From: Desulforhopalus vacuolatus
GTDB lineage: Bacteria; Desulfobacterota; Desulfobulbia; Desulfobulbales; Desulfocapsaceae
DNA: 64,000 bases
Direction: 5' to 3'
NCBI RefSeq assembly: GCF_016918505.1
Contig: NZ_JAFFPZ010000001.1
Coordinates: 248,001 to 312,000, forward strand
The notes beneath the pieces are model-generated. The model did not search any database and was not told the origin of the DNA. It saw only the letters and a list, made by a program, of their open reading frames with translations. Of the stretch, positions 1 through 9,161 are shown piece after piece (the first letter of the stretch is position 1; each line of letters begins with the position of its first letter). The position numbers were made by a program, and so were the translations under genes.

Positions 1-137
1 GGGGGATTAACTCCGAAACGGCGGTGGGGTTGATAGTCAACGGCTATGCTGGCGCGGTATTGAAGAAGCTGCCGCTGGAATTCGCTGCTGAGGCACAGAA
101 ACTGCTGAATGTGAGCCTTGAAGGTTCCGTCGGTTAA
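1..137 (+). CDS. sufB: SufB C-terminus (partial, runs off left edge)
   Basis: An open frame enters from the left edge and stops at TAA 135-137. About 45 residues are visible, ending with the motif LEGSVG, which matches the conserved C-terminus of SufB (usually MEGSVG). SufB is the scaffold subunit of the SufBCD complex on which Fe-S clusters are built in the cytoplasm. The next two genes, sufC and sufD, complete the complex and support the call. The start and most of the protein lie outside the window, so SufB active residues cannot be checked. Confidence 0.85.
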   Translation, partial: GINSETAVGLIVNGYAGAVLKKLPLEFAAEAQKLLNVSLEGSVG

Positions 138-179
138 AACACTCCGTATTCAAGATATCTCAAATAAAGGAACAATAAG

Positions 180-941
180 ATGCTGCTCGAAATAAAAAAT
201 CTCTGCGCGGGGATTAACGGAAAAGAGATTCTCAAAGGCGTTAATCTGCAGATAAACAAAGGTGAAGTCCACGCCATTATGGGCCCCAACGGTACCGGAA
301 AATCCACACTTGCGTCTATCATTGCCGGTCGTCCGGGATACGATATCACCAACGGTGATATCCTGCTCAATGGCAAAAGCCTGCTCGGCATGCCGCCGGA
401 ACAGCGGGCACAGGAGGGTATTTTCCTCGGTTTTCAATATCCGGTGGAGATTCCCGGTGTGAGCATGTCAAGTTTCCTTCGGGCCGCCATCAACGAGACC
501 CGCCGTTACCGGGGCCAGCTGCCGCTTGGTGCCGTCGCCTTTGCCCGCAGGATGAAGGAGAAGGAGGAGATGGTGGAGATTAAGGCCAAAATGAAAAACC
601 GCTCGGTGAACGAAGGTTTCTCCGGTGGCGAAAAGAAGAAGAATGAGATCTTCCAGCTCGCCATGCTTGAGCCTGAAGTGGCCATTCTTGATGAGACCGA
701 CTCCGGACTTGATATTGATGCCCTTCGTATTGTCGCTGGTGGTGTCAACAAGTGTAAAACCGCAGAAAACGCCACCGTGGTTATTACCCATTATCAGCGT
801 CTGCTGGAATATATTGTGCCCAATTATGTCCACATCCTCTATGGCGGTCGCGTGGTGAAAACCGGCGGCAGGGAACTCTCTCTTGAGCTTGAAGAGAAGG
901 GGTATGACTGGATCAAGGCTCAGGTGGAGGGAGAAGAATGA
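180..941 (+). CDS. sufC: Fe-S cluster assembly ATPase SufC
   Basis: A 253-residue ABC-type ATPase, the usual SufC length. Walker A GPNGTGKST lies near residues 35-43, the signature FSGGEKKK near 147-154, and the Walker B segment ending in DETDSGLD near 168-178. The FSGGEKKKNEI form is typical of SufC rather than of transporter ATPases, and there are no membrane segments. SufC drives conformational change in the SufBCD scaffold during cluster assembly. An AAAGGA ribosome site precedes the ATG. The gene follows sufB by 42 bp and overlaps sufD by ATGA, so the three are coupled. Confidence 0.96.
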   Translation: MLLEIKNLCAGINGKEILKGVNLQINKGEVHAIMGPNGTGKSTLASIIAGRPGYDITNGDILLNGKSLLGMPPEQRAQEGIFLGFQYPVEIPGVSMSSFLRAAINETRRYRGQLPLGAVAFARRMKEKEEMVEIKAKMKNRSVNEGFSGGEKKKNEIFQLAMLEPEVAILDETDSGLDIDALRIVAGGVNKCKTAENATVVITHYQRLLEYIVPNYVHILYGGRVVKTGGRELSLELEEKGYDWIKAQVEGEE

Positions 942-2281
942 GTGCGGAAAACTTTCTTGCTTCGCTGGAACGCTGGTTTCAGCCTGGCGGTGAGCTCCCC
1001 GAAGTCGGTGAACTGCGGCGTGCAGCGCTGGAGCGGGCCCTTGCCCTTGGTGTGCCGACGACGAAAATGGAACGCTGGCGGCAGAGTGGTGTGGAAAAGG
1101 TTTTTGAGCATAACTACAACCTGCCAAAGCGGGACCGGCTGCCCATGACACCTGGCCGCTGTCAGATTAATGGCAGGGCGACCACAGCCATGCACTTCTC
1201 TGCGGGCAGAATTGAGTCTGCTCAACCTTTACAGCGATTGCAGGACGGCGTAATTGCTGGCAGTCTGCGGGCCGCCCTGAAGGAAGAACCAGAACTGGTG
1301 CAGCGGCTTCTGGCCGAGCGCGGACTGGAGAAAATGGGATTTTTCAACGCTGTCAATATGGCGTTTTTTACGGACGGATTCTTCCTTTATGTACCGAAAA
1401 ACGTCGTACTTGCAAAGCCGATCCAGGTCATTCACGTCCTTGGTGAATATCGTGATGCACTGGAAAATCTGCGCAACTTTGTTGTACTTGAGGAGGGTGC
1501 GGAAGCGACGTTGCTCTTCTGTGATCACAGCTCGGGCCGGGAGTACGGGCTTGCCAACAGTGTCAATCAGTTTCAGATCGGGCCCAATGCCGGGTTTAAA
1601 CTCTACCGGGTGCAAAACCTCAGTGATGAGGCTGCCTGTTTCCACCAGGACTTTTTTACCCAGCAGGAAAACTCTCGCCTTTTCTCTCACACTATTGGTT
1701 TTAACGGTGGCCTGTTGCGGGGCGAGGCTCATGTGGATCTGCAGGGGAAAGGGGCGGATTGCGAATTTGTCGGACTCTCCCTTGCCAGTCGCGGACAGCG
1801 AATGGAGAACTTCGTTAAAGTGGAGCATCAGGTACCGCAATGCACCAGCCGCGAGGTTTTTAAATATATCGTCGATGACTACGCCCGGGGCCTTTTCAAC
1901 GGTCATGTACTGGTGCATCCTGATGCCCAGAAGACCGAGGCGTATCAGCACAACAGCAACATCGTGCTTACCGACAAGGCGAAGATGTCCTCCAGACCTT
2001 TTCTTGAGATCTACGCCGACGATGTGAAGTGCAGCCACGGATCCTCCGTCGGTCAGCTCGACGAGGAGGCGCTCTTCTACATGCGTCAGCGGGGTATCAG
2101 CGAGGAGAACGCCCGCCTGTTATTGCTCTATGCTTTCGCAGCTGATGTGATCAATCAGATCGACATTGAGCCTCTGCGCCGGCAGCTTGACGATATGGTC
2201 AAGAAACGGCTGCGTGGCGAACTGCCGTCCTGTGAGGATTGTGTGCTCTCCTGTTCGCAGCCGGAGTTCGAAGTACTGTAA
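938..2281 (+). CDS. sufD: Fe-S cluster assembly protein SufD
   Basis: A 447-residue SufB/SufD-family protein. The C-terminal part has the family pattern of an acidic beta-helix followed by MSSRPFLEIYADDVKCSHGS near residues 349-368, a segment shared by SufB and SufD. It overlaps sufC by the four bases ATGA. Because SufB is the gene ending at 137, this second family member is best called SufD, partner of SufB and SufC in the scaffold. The stop codon TAA (2279-2281) is also the first three bases of a dispersed repeat of family B, so the gene ends exactly where the repeat begins. Confidence 0.93.
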   Translation: MSAENFLASLERWFQPGGELPEVGELRRAALERALALGVPTTKMERWRQSGVEKVFEHNYNLPKRDRLPMTPGRCQINGRATTAMHFSAGRIESAQPLQRLQDGVIAGSLRAALKEEPELVQRLLAERGLEKMGFFNAVNMAFFTDGFFLYVPKNVVLAKPIQVIHVLGEYRDALENLRNFVVLEEGAEATLLFCDHSSGREYGLANSVNQFQIGPNAGFKLYRVQNLSDEAACFHQDFFTQQENSRLFSHTIGFNGGLLRGEAHVDLQGKGADCEFVGLSLASRGQRMENFVKVEHQVPQCTSREVFKYIVDDYARGLFNGHVLVHPDAQKTEAYQHNSNIVLTDKAKMSSRPFLEIYADDVKCSHGSSVGQLDEEALFYMRQRGISEENARLLLLYAFAADVINQIDIEPLRRQLDDMVKKRLRGELPSCEDCVLSCSQPEFEVL

Positions 2282-2504
2282 TACCATTTACATTTTGTAT
2301 TGGTGGATTCAAAGACAGAGGGACGGGAAAAAGAGAGACAGGAGACGGGAGACAGGAAAAAGCAAAAGATCTCCGTAGAGACGACCAATTGAGGCGTCTC
2401 CAGCACAACAGACGTTTTTACAGCCTGTTTATCCATTCGTAATCGTCAAAAAAGATGTCCACGCAGTCGCGTTCTCTGGTAAGTAAAAAATGTGATTGGT
2501 ATCA
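2279..2504. repeat. Dispersed repeat family B, copy 1
   Basis: The left end reads TAATACCATTTACATTTTG and the right end is its imperfect inverse, finishing in GGTATCA. Inside are a purine-rich tract built from GGAGACGGGAGACAGG (about 2340-2356) and a conserved block around GATGTCCACGCAGTCGCG (2453-2470) that recurs near 51195 and, inverted, near 28820. It sits between sufD and sufS, and its first three bases are the sufD stop codon. No reading frame inside looks coding. Confidence 0.8.
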
Positions 2505-2557
2505 GATTCCCGCGCCCCTGTTCTGCAGGGGCACGGTATTATAGAGGAAGTAAAAAA

Positions 2558-3778
2558 ATGAATGACAAGCTGCAGAAAATACGACAACAATTTCCCATCC
2601 TGAACTGCAGGGTGAATGACAAACCGCTGGTCTATCTTGACAACGCAGCCACCACCCAGAAGCCACTGTCTGTAATCGACCGCATGACCCGCTATTATAT
2701 GGAGGAAAACAGTAACGTCCATCGTGGTTTGCATCATCTCTCACAGCTGGGGACGGCTGCCTTCGAGGAGTCCCGACGGGCCTTTCAGAAATTTCTCAAC
2801 AGTGAGCTGGCTGAGGAGGTGATCTTTACCAAAGGAACCACCGAGAGCATCAATCTGCTCGCCTTCTCCTTTGGTGAGGCCTTCGTTCATGAGGGCGATG
2901 AGATTATTATCAGCGTAATGGAGCACCACGCCAACATCGTTCCCTGGCAGCAGCTCTGTGCTCGCACCGGCGCGGTATTGAAGGTGGTACCGGTCAACGA
3001 TGCAGGTGAGCTGGAGATGGAGGAGTATAAAAAACTGCTCGGGCCAAAAGTAAAACTGGTCTCCATTGCTCATGTATCCAACACGCTCGGTACAGTGAAT
3101 CCAGTGGCAGAGATTATCCGTCTCGGGCATGAAGCCGGGGCCAGGGTGCATCTCGACGGAGCCCAGGCTGCAGCCCATGTACAGGTGGACGTACGGGCGC
3201 TTGATGTTGATTTCTACAGTCTCTCGGTACACAAAATGTATGGGCCAATGGGGGTGGGAATTCTCTACGGCAAGGCGGCTCTGCTCAATGCCATGCCGCC
3301 CTGGCAGACGGGCGGTGAGATGATTGACAAGGTAACCTTTGAAAAGACCACCTTCGGTGATCTCCCCTATAAATTTGAGACCGGTACGCCGGATGTGGCC
3401 GGGGTGCTCGCCTCGGTTCCAGCGCTGGAGTTCCTGCAGGAAGTTGGCTGGGATTTTATTGCTGAGCGGGAACATGCACTGGTAAAATATGCTACAGAAA
3501 AACTGGCGCAGATTGGCGGGGTGAGTCTCGTCGGTACGGCGAAGGAGAAAGGGGGAGTGGTTTCTTTCAATATTGATGGCGTCCATTCGTCCGATGCTGC
3601 CACCATCTTCGACCACTTCGGCGTTGCCGTGCGCAGCGGACATCACTGTGCCCAGCCGATTATGGCCCGCTATGGCATTATCGGCACTTTACGCGCCTCT
3701 TTTGCGGTGTATAATACCGAGGAAGAGATTGATGTGCTGGTGAAGGCAATTGAAAAGACGGTGCAGATGTTCGGGTAA
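2558..3778 (+). CDS. sufS: Cysteine desulfurase SufS
   Basis: A 406-residue PLP enzyme that removes sulfur from cysteine and passes it as persulfide to SufE and the SufBCD scaffold. The PLP lysine is K226 in SVHKMYGP; the catalytic cysteine is C364 in RSGHHCAQP, the short-loop form of group II desulfurases. MEHHANIVPW lies near 121-130. The open frame extends 22 codons upstream, but the ATG at 2558 has an AGAGGAAG ribosome site at 2543-2550 and gives the family N-terminus. It is separated from sufD by repeat B copy 1, so it may have its own promoter or rely on readthrough. Confidence 0.96.
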   Translation: MNDKLQKIRQQFPILNCRVNDKPLVYLDNAATTQKPLSVIDRMTRYYMEENSNVHRGLHHLSQLGTAAFEESRRAFQKFLNSELAEEVIFTKGTTESINLLAFSFGEAFVHEGDEIIISVMEHHANIVPWQQLCARTGAVLKVVPVNDAGELEMEEYKKLLGPKVKLVSIAHVSNTLGTVNPVAEIIRLGHEAGARVHLDGAQAAAHVQVDVRALDVDFYSLSVHKMYGPMGVGILYGKAALLNAMPPWQTGGEMIDKVTFEKTTFGDLPYKFETGTPDVAGVLASVPALEFLQEVGWDFIAEREHALVKYATEKLAQIGGVSLVGTAKEKGGVVSFNIDGVHSSDAATIFDHFGVAVRSGHHCAQPIMARYGIIGTLRASFAVYNTEEEIDVLVKAIEKTVQMFG

Positions 3779-3835
3779 ACAGCCTCGCAGGCTCTGCCGG
3801 AGCAGGAACGCTGTAGAAAACGAAAAAGGACCCCC

Positions 3836-4270
3836 ATGACAGAGATAAAATCCTGCGCGGAAACTGAAGCCGAAATAGAAGATGAATTCTCCCTCTTTGA
3901 CGATTGGATGGATAAATACAGTTATATTATAGACCTCAGCAAAGAACTTCCGCCCCTTGATGAAAAATATCGCAACGATCAGTTTCTCATCAAGGGGTGC
4001 CAGAGCCAGGTGTGGCTCGGTGCGGAATATCGTGACGGCAGGGTCTACTTTCAGGCGGACAGTGATGCCATCATTACCAAAGGCCTTATCTATCTGCTCA
4101 TCCGTCTGCTCTCCGACCGTACCCCGCAGGAGATTATCGAGGCGCAGCTTGAAAGCCTCAAACGCATTGGCATCAGCGACAATCTGTCACCCAGTCGCAG
4201 TAACGGGTTTGCCAACATGCTCAAGCAGATGAAAATGTATGCGCTGGTCTTTCAGACAAAGGAAGGCTGA
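3836..4270 (+). CDS. sufE: Sulfur acceptor protein SufE
   Basis: A 144-residue SufE-family protein. The acceptor cysteine is C55 in IKGCQSQVW, matching the conserved GCQS motif. SufE takes persulfide from SufS, stimulates its activity and hands sulfur to SufB. It lies 57 bp after sufS in the same direction and is the last gene before the terminator at 4431-4465, so it closes the suf operon. Confidence 0.95.
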   Translation: MTEIKSCAETEAEIEDEFSLFDDWMDKYSYIIDLSKELPPLDEKYRNDQFLIKGCQSQVWLGAEYRDGRVYFQADSDAIITKGLIYLLIRLLSDRTPQEIIEAQLESLKRIGISDNLSPSRSNGFANMLKQMKMYALVFQTKEG

Positions 4271-4281
4271 AAAGAAGAAAA

Positions 4282-4428
4282 GAGTACCATGAAACAGCCT
4301 GCATTCGTTCATACTCGAGGCACAGGAAGAAATTTATCACAGAGAGAACTTTAATATCGGAGTCTGGCGCCTGTCTCCGAGGATATTTTTTTGACTGTAA
4401 CGAAGATGGGCGATTCTTCGATGTTTCC
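4282..4428. repeat. Dispersed repeat family A, copy 1
   Basis: About 147 bp. The left end GAGTACCATGAAACAGCC is a variant of the family end GGGTACCTTGAAACAGCC. The body contains CTGCATTCGTTCAT, ATCGGAGTCTGGCG and ACTGTAACGAAGATGGGC, all shared with the other copies. The right end is degenerate (TTCGATGTTTCC). Flanking 4-mers are AAAA and GAAA. It lies between sufE and the suf terminator. Confidence 0.8.
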
Positions 4429-4430
4429 GA

Positions 4431-4465
4431 AAGAGGCTGTCCCGACGGGACAGCCTCTTTTTTTA
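4431..4465 (+). terminator. Rho-independent terminator of the suf operon
   Basis: AGAGGCTGTCCC and GGGACAGCCTCT form a perfect 12-bp stem with the loop GAC, followed by a run of eight T. It lies downstream of sufE and directly after repeat A copy 1, so the operon transcript includes the repeat. Confidence 0.93.
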
Positions 4466-4487
4466 TCTCTTCCCCGGAACTACGGAT

Positions 4488-4766
4488 TTATACCATTTAC
4501 ATTTTGTATTGATTCATCACCATTGATGGAAAATCGGCACGGCGGTGGTTTCCCGCGATGTTGTTCTGTAGACAAGGCATGCCTTGTCTCTACGGTGGCG
4601 GCCATCAGCGAAATGGCAAGCATTACCGATAACCCGCTGCCATATCATTACCATGGGGTGATAACGGTGACACTACACATCCCTGTCTCCCGTCTCCCGT
4701 CTCCTTTCTCCTGTTTCCCAGCCACCTGCCTTTGAATCCACCAATACAAAGTGGAAAAGGTGTTAC
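4488..4766. repeat. Dispersed repeat family B, copy 2
   Basis: The left end is TTATACCATTTACATTTTGT; the right end (CCAATACAAAGTGG to about 4766) is its imperfect inverse. Between them is a pyrimidine-rich tract at about 4683-4712 that is the complement of the GGAGACGGGAGACAGG motif seen in copies 1 and 5. Small open frames across this element overlap its repeats and have no recognisable protein features. Confidence 0.7.
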
Positions 4767-4863
4767 ACTGCTCTGTGCAGGTTTCTACTCACCTCTCTAC
4801 TCTCTACATATCACACCGGGGAGAACCCGATGTCTGCAGTACATTTACACTCTGAGGACAGCG

Positions 4864-7461
4864 ATGAAACAGTATCTGAAGGATGTACAAGAAGTTCTGA
4901 CTGATCTGGAAACAAGTGAAGACGGGCTCACATCCGGGGAGGCAGCCCGGCGGTTGACCCTGAAGGGAAAAAACAGACTTCTGGAGGACAGGAAAAAGTC
5001 GCTGGCGCGCCGAATTTTCGATCAAATCCGCGATCCCATGATTCTCGTACTTCTTGGTGCCGCTGCGGTAAGCATGGCCACGGCTGTCTGGGCGGAAGAA
5101 TCCTTCGCGGACGTGATTATCATTTTGTTCGTCGTGGTACTCAATGCCGTACTGGGCGTCGTGCAGGAAAACAAGGCGGAACGAGCCATCGAAGCGCTCA
5201 AAGCCATGTCTGCAGACAGCATCTCCACGCTGCGTGACGGAGAGGTCATGGACATCGCCAGTGAGGATCTCGTGGTGGGGGATGTTATCATCCTGACTGC
5301 AGGCGATGCTGTTCCCGCAGATGGCCGTCTTATCGAATGCTCAAGCCTGAAGGCAGAGGAAGCCCCTTTAACCGGTGAGTCCGTTCCGGTAGAAAAGATA
5401 AGCGCCGTCACTTCGCTTCCAGAGGGAGCGGAACCCTCAGACGATATTCCTCTGGGTGACCGTTCCAACATGGTCTACACGGGCTGTGCCATTGTACATG
5501 GTCACGGCAGGGCCGTGGTCACCGCCACCGCCATGGATACCGAAATGGGTAAAATTGCCCATCAGATCCACACTGCGGCCGACAGCCGTACACCACTTCA
5601 GGTGAAACTCGCCCAGCTGAGCCGCGTCCTTACCTGGGGGGTTCTGGGCATCTGCATCTTCATCTTCGCCTTCAGCCTGATTCGGAGCGAAGAGGTCACC
5701 ACTGCCCTGGTGCTGGAGACCTTCATGCTGGCGGTCTCTCTCGCAGTCGCCGCCATTCCGGAAGGCCTCGTAGCCGTAGTAACCATCGTCCTGTCCATTG
5801 GTGTTACCAGGATGTCCAAACGTAACGCTGTCGTCCGGAAGATGACGGCGGTAGAGACACTGGGCTGCACACAGGTCATCTGCTCAGATAAAACAGGGAC
5901 GCTCACACAGAACAAAATGACGGTAGTTGACAGCCATTGCGACAACGCATATTCACTGGCACAGGCCCTCGCCCTCTGCAACGATGCAACCATTGCCGCA
6001 GACGGACAGATCACGGGAGAACCCACCGAAGCCGCCCTGCTGGAATTCGCCCGCAAAGAAGGGGTGGAGAAAAACATCCTCTCTTCCGAGATGCCCCGCC
6101 TGGCAGATATTCCTTTCGACAGCAAACGCAAGATGATGACCACCTTTAACGCGGCCCCGGACGACTCCGTCATGCAGTTCACCAAGGGCGCTCCTGATAT
6201 GATCCTGCAGTGCTGTTCACAGATGCTGAAGGACGGACAGGTTGTCCCTCTGGGCGATAAGGAACTGCAGGAACTGCAGGATATCAACACCCGTCTGACG
6301 TCAGGGGCTCTGCGCGTGCTGGCGGCTGCCAGAAAGGAACTGCCAGCTCTGCCCGAAGATCTTACAGCCTCAAACAGGGAACGGGAGCTGGTATTCGTCG
6401 GGCTGGCAGGTATGATTGATCCCATCAGACCCGAGGCAGTCATCGCGATAGAAAAGTGTAAAGAGGCAGGGATCCGTCCCGTCATGATCACCGGGGATCA
6501 TGAGAACACTGCGACTGCCATCGCCAGGAACCTCGGTATAATCGAACGCCCCGAACAGGTTCTCCCGGCCAAGGAACTGGAGAAACTTTCCGACGAACAG
6601 CTGGCCGACTCCATTGAGAAATATGCGGTGTACACCCGTGTACAGCCACAGCACAAGGTCCGCATCGTCCAGGCATGGAAAAGCAGAGGAGCCATCACAG
6701 CCATGACCGGCGACGGAGTTAACGATGCACCGGCCCTCAAGAACGCCGATATCGGCGTGGCCATGGGAATCACGGGTACGGATGTGACGAGAAATATTGC
6801 TGACATCGTGCTGGCGGACGACAACTTCGCAACGATAGTCGCCGCAGTGGAGGAGGGGCGTCGCATCTACGATAACATCAGGCGTACCATCCAGTATCTG
6901 CTGAGTTCAAATCTGTCCGAGGTCCTGCTGATATTTGTGGCTACGCTGGCGGGGTTCGTTATTTTAAATCCGGTGCAGCTGTTGTGGATCAACCTTGTCA
7001 CGGACATGCTGCCAGCGCTGGCACTGGGAATGGAGTTCGCGGCTCCAGACATCATGCGCAGACCGCCAAGGAAATCGACCGACGGCATCTTCGCCGAAGG
7101 CCTGGGTTTTGCCTGCATCTACCAGGGCATTATCATCACCCTGCTCAGCGCCATATCCTGCGCCGCAGGAGGCACCACCATGACCTTCGTAACACTCTCA
7201 ATGTGCCAGGCCTTTCAGGCGTTCAACATGCGTTCACTCAACGGGTCCATTTTCAGACTTCATACCCATAACAGGTATCTGTACCTCGCATTCGCCGCCG
7301 CGCTGGTGCTCACCATCATCCCCGTATACGTTCCCTTCTTCTCAGCGGCATTTGGTCTCACAGCACTTTCTCCCGGTGAGTACTGCGGTGCCGTAGCCCT
7401 GGGATTTGCAATTATCCCCATACTTGAAGGGGTAAAGTACTTCCACTTCAGGGAACCTTGA
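4864..7461 (+). CDS. P2-type cation-transporting ATPase (calcium-type)
   Basis: An 865-residue P-type ATPase. It starts with the cation-ATPase N-terminal domain, then TGES near 170-173 (actuator), PEGL near 299-302 in the fourth membrane segment, and the phosphorylated aspartate D342 in DKTGTLTQNKM. TGDGVNDAPA follows in the hinge region, and LLWINLVTDMLPALALG marks membrane segment 6. The PEGL site and the LWINLVTD segment fit the P2A/P2B calcium-pump group, but proton- or sodium-type P2 pumps cannot be excluded. Six or more inner-membrane segments are expected. The open frame extends upstream to 4732, but the ATG at 4864 has GAGG at 4854-4857 and excludes a stretch that belongs to repeat B copy 2. 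Confidence 0.93.
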   Translation: MKQYLKDVQEVLTDLETSEDGLTSGEAARRLTLKGKNRLLEDRKKSLARRIFDQIRDPMILVLLGAAAVSMATAVWAEESFADVIIILFVVVLNAVLGVVQENKAERAIEALKAMSADSISTLRDGEVMDIASEDLVVGDVIILTAGDAVPADGRLIECSSLKAEEAPLTGESVPVEKISAVTSLPEGAEPSDDIPLGDRSNMVYTGCAIVHGHGRAVVTATAMDTEMGKIAHQIHTAADSRTPLQVKLAQLSRVLTWGVLGICIFIFAFSLIRSEEVTTALVLETFMLAVSLAVAAIPEGLVAVVTIVLSIGVTRMSKRNAVVRKMTAVETLGCTQVICSDKTGTLTQNKMTVVDSHCDNAYSLAQALALCNDATIAADGQITGEPTEAALLEFARKEGVEKNILSSEMPRLADIPFDSKRKMMTTFNAAPDDSVMQFTKGAPDMILQCCSQMLKDGQVVPLGDKELQELQDINTRLTSGALRVLAAARKELPALPEDLTASNRERELVFVGLAGMIDPIRPEAVIAIEKCKEAGIRPVMITGDHENTATAIARNLGIIERPEQVLPAKELEKLSDEQLADSIEKYAVYTRVQPQHKVRIVQAWKSRGAITAMTGDGVNDAPALKNADIGVAMGITGTDVTRNIADIVLADDNFATIVAAVEEGRRIYDNIRRTIQYLLSSNLSEVLLIFVATLAGFVILNPVQLLWINLVTDMLPALALGMEFAAPDIMRRPPRKSTDGIFAEGLGFACIYQGIIITLLSAISCAAGGTTMTFVTLSMCQAFQAFNMRSLNGSIFRLHTHNRYLYLAFAAALVLTIIPVYVPFFSAAFGLTALSPGEYCGAVALGFAIIPILEGVKYFHFREP

Positions 7462-7657
7462 AGAACCTTGCCTTCGTATTCCTTCGCGTTCTTCGCGATA
7501 AAAATTGTCTTTTGCCCTTTTCGTATTATTCGAGCCTTTATTCGTTGGCAAAAAAATCTGTTGTACCGCCTTTTGCTTTTCCCTTTCTCCTGCCTCCTGC
7601 CTCCTTTTTTCCGTCCTTCCCGCTTTTTGCTTTTCCCCTGCAGAATCTGGATGCGAC
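7462..7657. other. Non-coding stretch with pyrimidine-rich tract
   Basis: Between the P-type ATPase and the tRNA-Leu terminator there is no credible gene. The part around 7565-7640 is pyrimidine-rich (TTTGCTTTTCCC and repeated CTCCTGCCTCC) and resembles, on the opposite strand, the purine tract inside repeat B copies 1, 2 and 5. It lacks the TAATACCATT ends, so it may be a fragment or an independent simple-sequence tract. Confidence 0.45.
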
Positions 7658-7693
7658 AAAAAAAAAAGCCGCAACCCTTACGGGATGCGGCTT
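7658..7693 (-). terminator. Terminator of the tRNA-Leu / glycolytic operon
   Basis: Read on the minus strand, AGCCGCA and TTGCGGCT pair around a short loop and are followed by ten T (A run 7658-7667 on the plus strand). It lies about 35 bp past the 3' end of tRNA-Leu and would end the gap-to-tRNA transcript. Confidence 0.9.
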
Positions 7694-7727
7694 CTGAGGC
7701 TTTTTTGATACTTTTTTAAAAAAAATT

Positions 7728-7812
7728 TGGTGCCGAAGGCCGGAGTCGAACCGGCATGGGTCTCCCCACACGCCCCTCAAGCGTGCGCGTCTACCAATTC
7801 CACCACTCCGGC
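7728..7812 (-). tRNA. tRNA-Leu (anticodon GAG)
   Basis: An 85-nt class II tRNA. The acceptor stem GCCGGAG pairs with CTTCGGC, followed by an encoded ACCA at the 3' end (CCA at 7728-7730). The anticodon stem CACGC/GCGTG encloses TTGAGGG, giving anticodon GAG (reads CUC and CUU). A variable arm (TGGGGAGACCCA) is followed by the T loop GGTTCGACTCC. It lies 13 bp after secG and is probably co-transcribed and processed from that operon. Confidence 0.97.
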
Positions 7813-7825
7813 ACACAAATAAAAA

Positions 7826-8275
7826 TTATTCATTTTTTGCTGCTGCGTCACTTTTCTTCTCTGCAACAGGTTCCGCTTTTACAGGCTCGGTCTTTTCAAC
7901 CTTACTTTCAACAGCAGGTGCAGCTTCCTGAATTGCATCTGAGCTTTTTACTGCATTTGAGGCAGGTTCCGCAACCTTTTTTTCTACAACAGGTGCAGAA
8001 TCTTTCATTTTTTCAGTTGTCACTCCGCTCATAACAGTAGCATGACTGTCTTGAGAAGAAATATACGCAAGAGACAGAGAAGTCACCATAAATGTAATCG
8101 CTGCAGCTGTCGTAATCTTATTCAATAATGGCATCGGTCCCTCTGTTCCAAAAAGGGACTGGCTGGAGCCACCAAAAGTAGCACCGATATCGGCTCCTTT
8201 ACCCTGTTGCAGGAGGACAATAACAACAAGAAAGAAACAAACGAGAATGTGAACGATAAGAAGCAGAGTATCCAT
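7826..8275 (-). CDS. secG: Protein translocase subunit SecG
   Basis: A 149-residue SecG, the small inner-membrane subunit of the SecYEG channel. The first 75 residues hold two membrane segments separated by the conserved loop LLQQGKGADIGATFGGSSQS. The remaining half is an Ala/Glu/Lys/Pro-rich tail, longer than in most SecG proteins and probably disordered. Placement after tpiA matches the common tpiA-secG-tRNA-Leu order in bacteria. The ribosome site is weak. Confidence 0.95.
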   Translation of the reverse strand: MDTLLLIVHILVCFFLVVIVLLQQGKGADIGATFGGSSQSLFGTEGPMPLLNKITTAAAITFMVTSLSLAYISSQDSHATVMSGVTTEKMKDSAPVVEKKVAEPASNAVKSSDAIQEAAPAVESKVEKTEPVKAEPVAEKKSDAAAKNE

Positions 8276-8340
8276 ACGGTTACTTTATCGGTTGCTGAAA
8301 TAAAATCTGGCAGCTTTACGGGAAAGCAGCCAGAAAGAAA

Positions 8341-9102
8341 TTACTGAAAATTAATGATACTGCCGAAGGAATCCGCCTTCAAAGCGGCGCCACCAACCAG
8401 CGCACCGTCGATATCCGGCTGAGCCATAAGCTCATTGACATTCGCAGGCTTAACCGAGCCACCATACAATATACGCGTCGTATCGGCAACATCTTTTTCG
8501 TATATTCTGTCCAGAAGCCCGCGAAGGAAAGCGTGCACTTCCTGCGCCTGCTCCTTGCTCGCGGTCTTCCCCGTTCCGATTGCCCAGACCGGCTCATAGG
8601 CAATAACAATCTTTTCCATCTGTCCGGTGTCAACGCCGTCAAGCCCCTTGCGCACCTGCTCTTCAAGAACGGTGAACGTCCTGTCAGCCTCCCGTTCCTC
8701 CAGTGTTTCACCAATACAAAGAATGATCATCAGGCCACCGGCGAGACCGCCTTTGACCCGTTTATTGATCATCTCATTGCTCTCGCCAAAAATATGCCGC
8801 CGCTCAGAGTGGCCAACAATGGCAGCCGAGCCCCCGGCGTCTTTCACCATATTCGGAGCGATCTCTCCGGTAAAAGCACCGTTCTCTTCCCAGCAGACAT
8901 TCTGTGACGCAGTAAGAATTCCCTTTCCTTCCAGAGCATGGGAAACTTCACTGAGAATGGTGAAGGGGGGAGCCAGCAGCACTTCACGGTCATCATATCC
9001 CTTATTACACTGTGCGGCCACATCTGCAGCAAGACGGCAGCCTTCCACTGCGTTCATGTTCATTTTCCAGTTGCCTGCCATCAGGGCTTTTCTTTTCGTC
9101 AT
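8341..9102 (-). CDS. tpiA: Triosephosphate isomerase
   Basis: A 253-residue TIM-barrel enzyme interconverting dihydroxyacetone phosphate and glyceraldehyde 3-phosphate. All catalytic residues are visible: lysine in GNWKMN (K13), histidine in VGHSERR, and glutamate in AYEPVWAIGTG. The phosphate loops LYGGSV and LVGGAAL are present. GGAGAGACC precedes the ATG. It sits 59 bp after pgk and 65 bp before secG. A second family member at 41785-42465 lacks the glutamate, so this is the working enzyme. Confidence 0.98.
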   Translation of the reverse strand: MTKRKALMAGNWKMNMNAVEGCRLAADVAAQCNKGYDDREVLLAPPFTILSEVSHALEGKGILTASQNVCWEENGAFTGEIAPNMVKDAGGSAAIVGHSERRHIFGESNEMINKRVKGGLAGGLMIILCIGETLEEREADRTFTVLEEQVRKGLDGVDTGQMEKIVIAYEPVWAIGTGKTASKEQAQEVHAFLRGLLDRIYEKDVADTTRILYGGSVKPANVNELMAQPDIDGALVGGAALKADSFGSIINFQ

Positions 9103-9161
9103 GGTCTCTCCTTGTTTGTTTGCACAGGATATGATTCCAGCCAGAAAATATCTTTATCCGC

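Noticed and set aside
4391-4735. 114-codon open frame on the plus strand
   Set aside because: It spans the end of repeat A copy 1, the suf terminator and repeat B copy 2, and has no domain or ribosome site.
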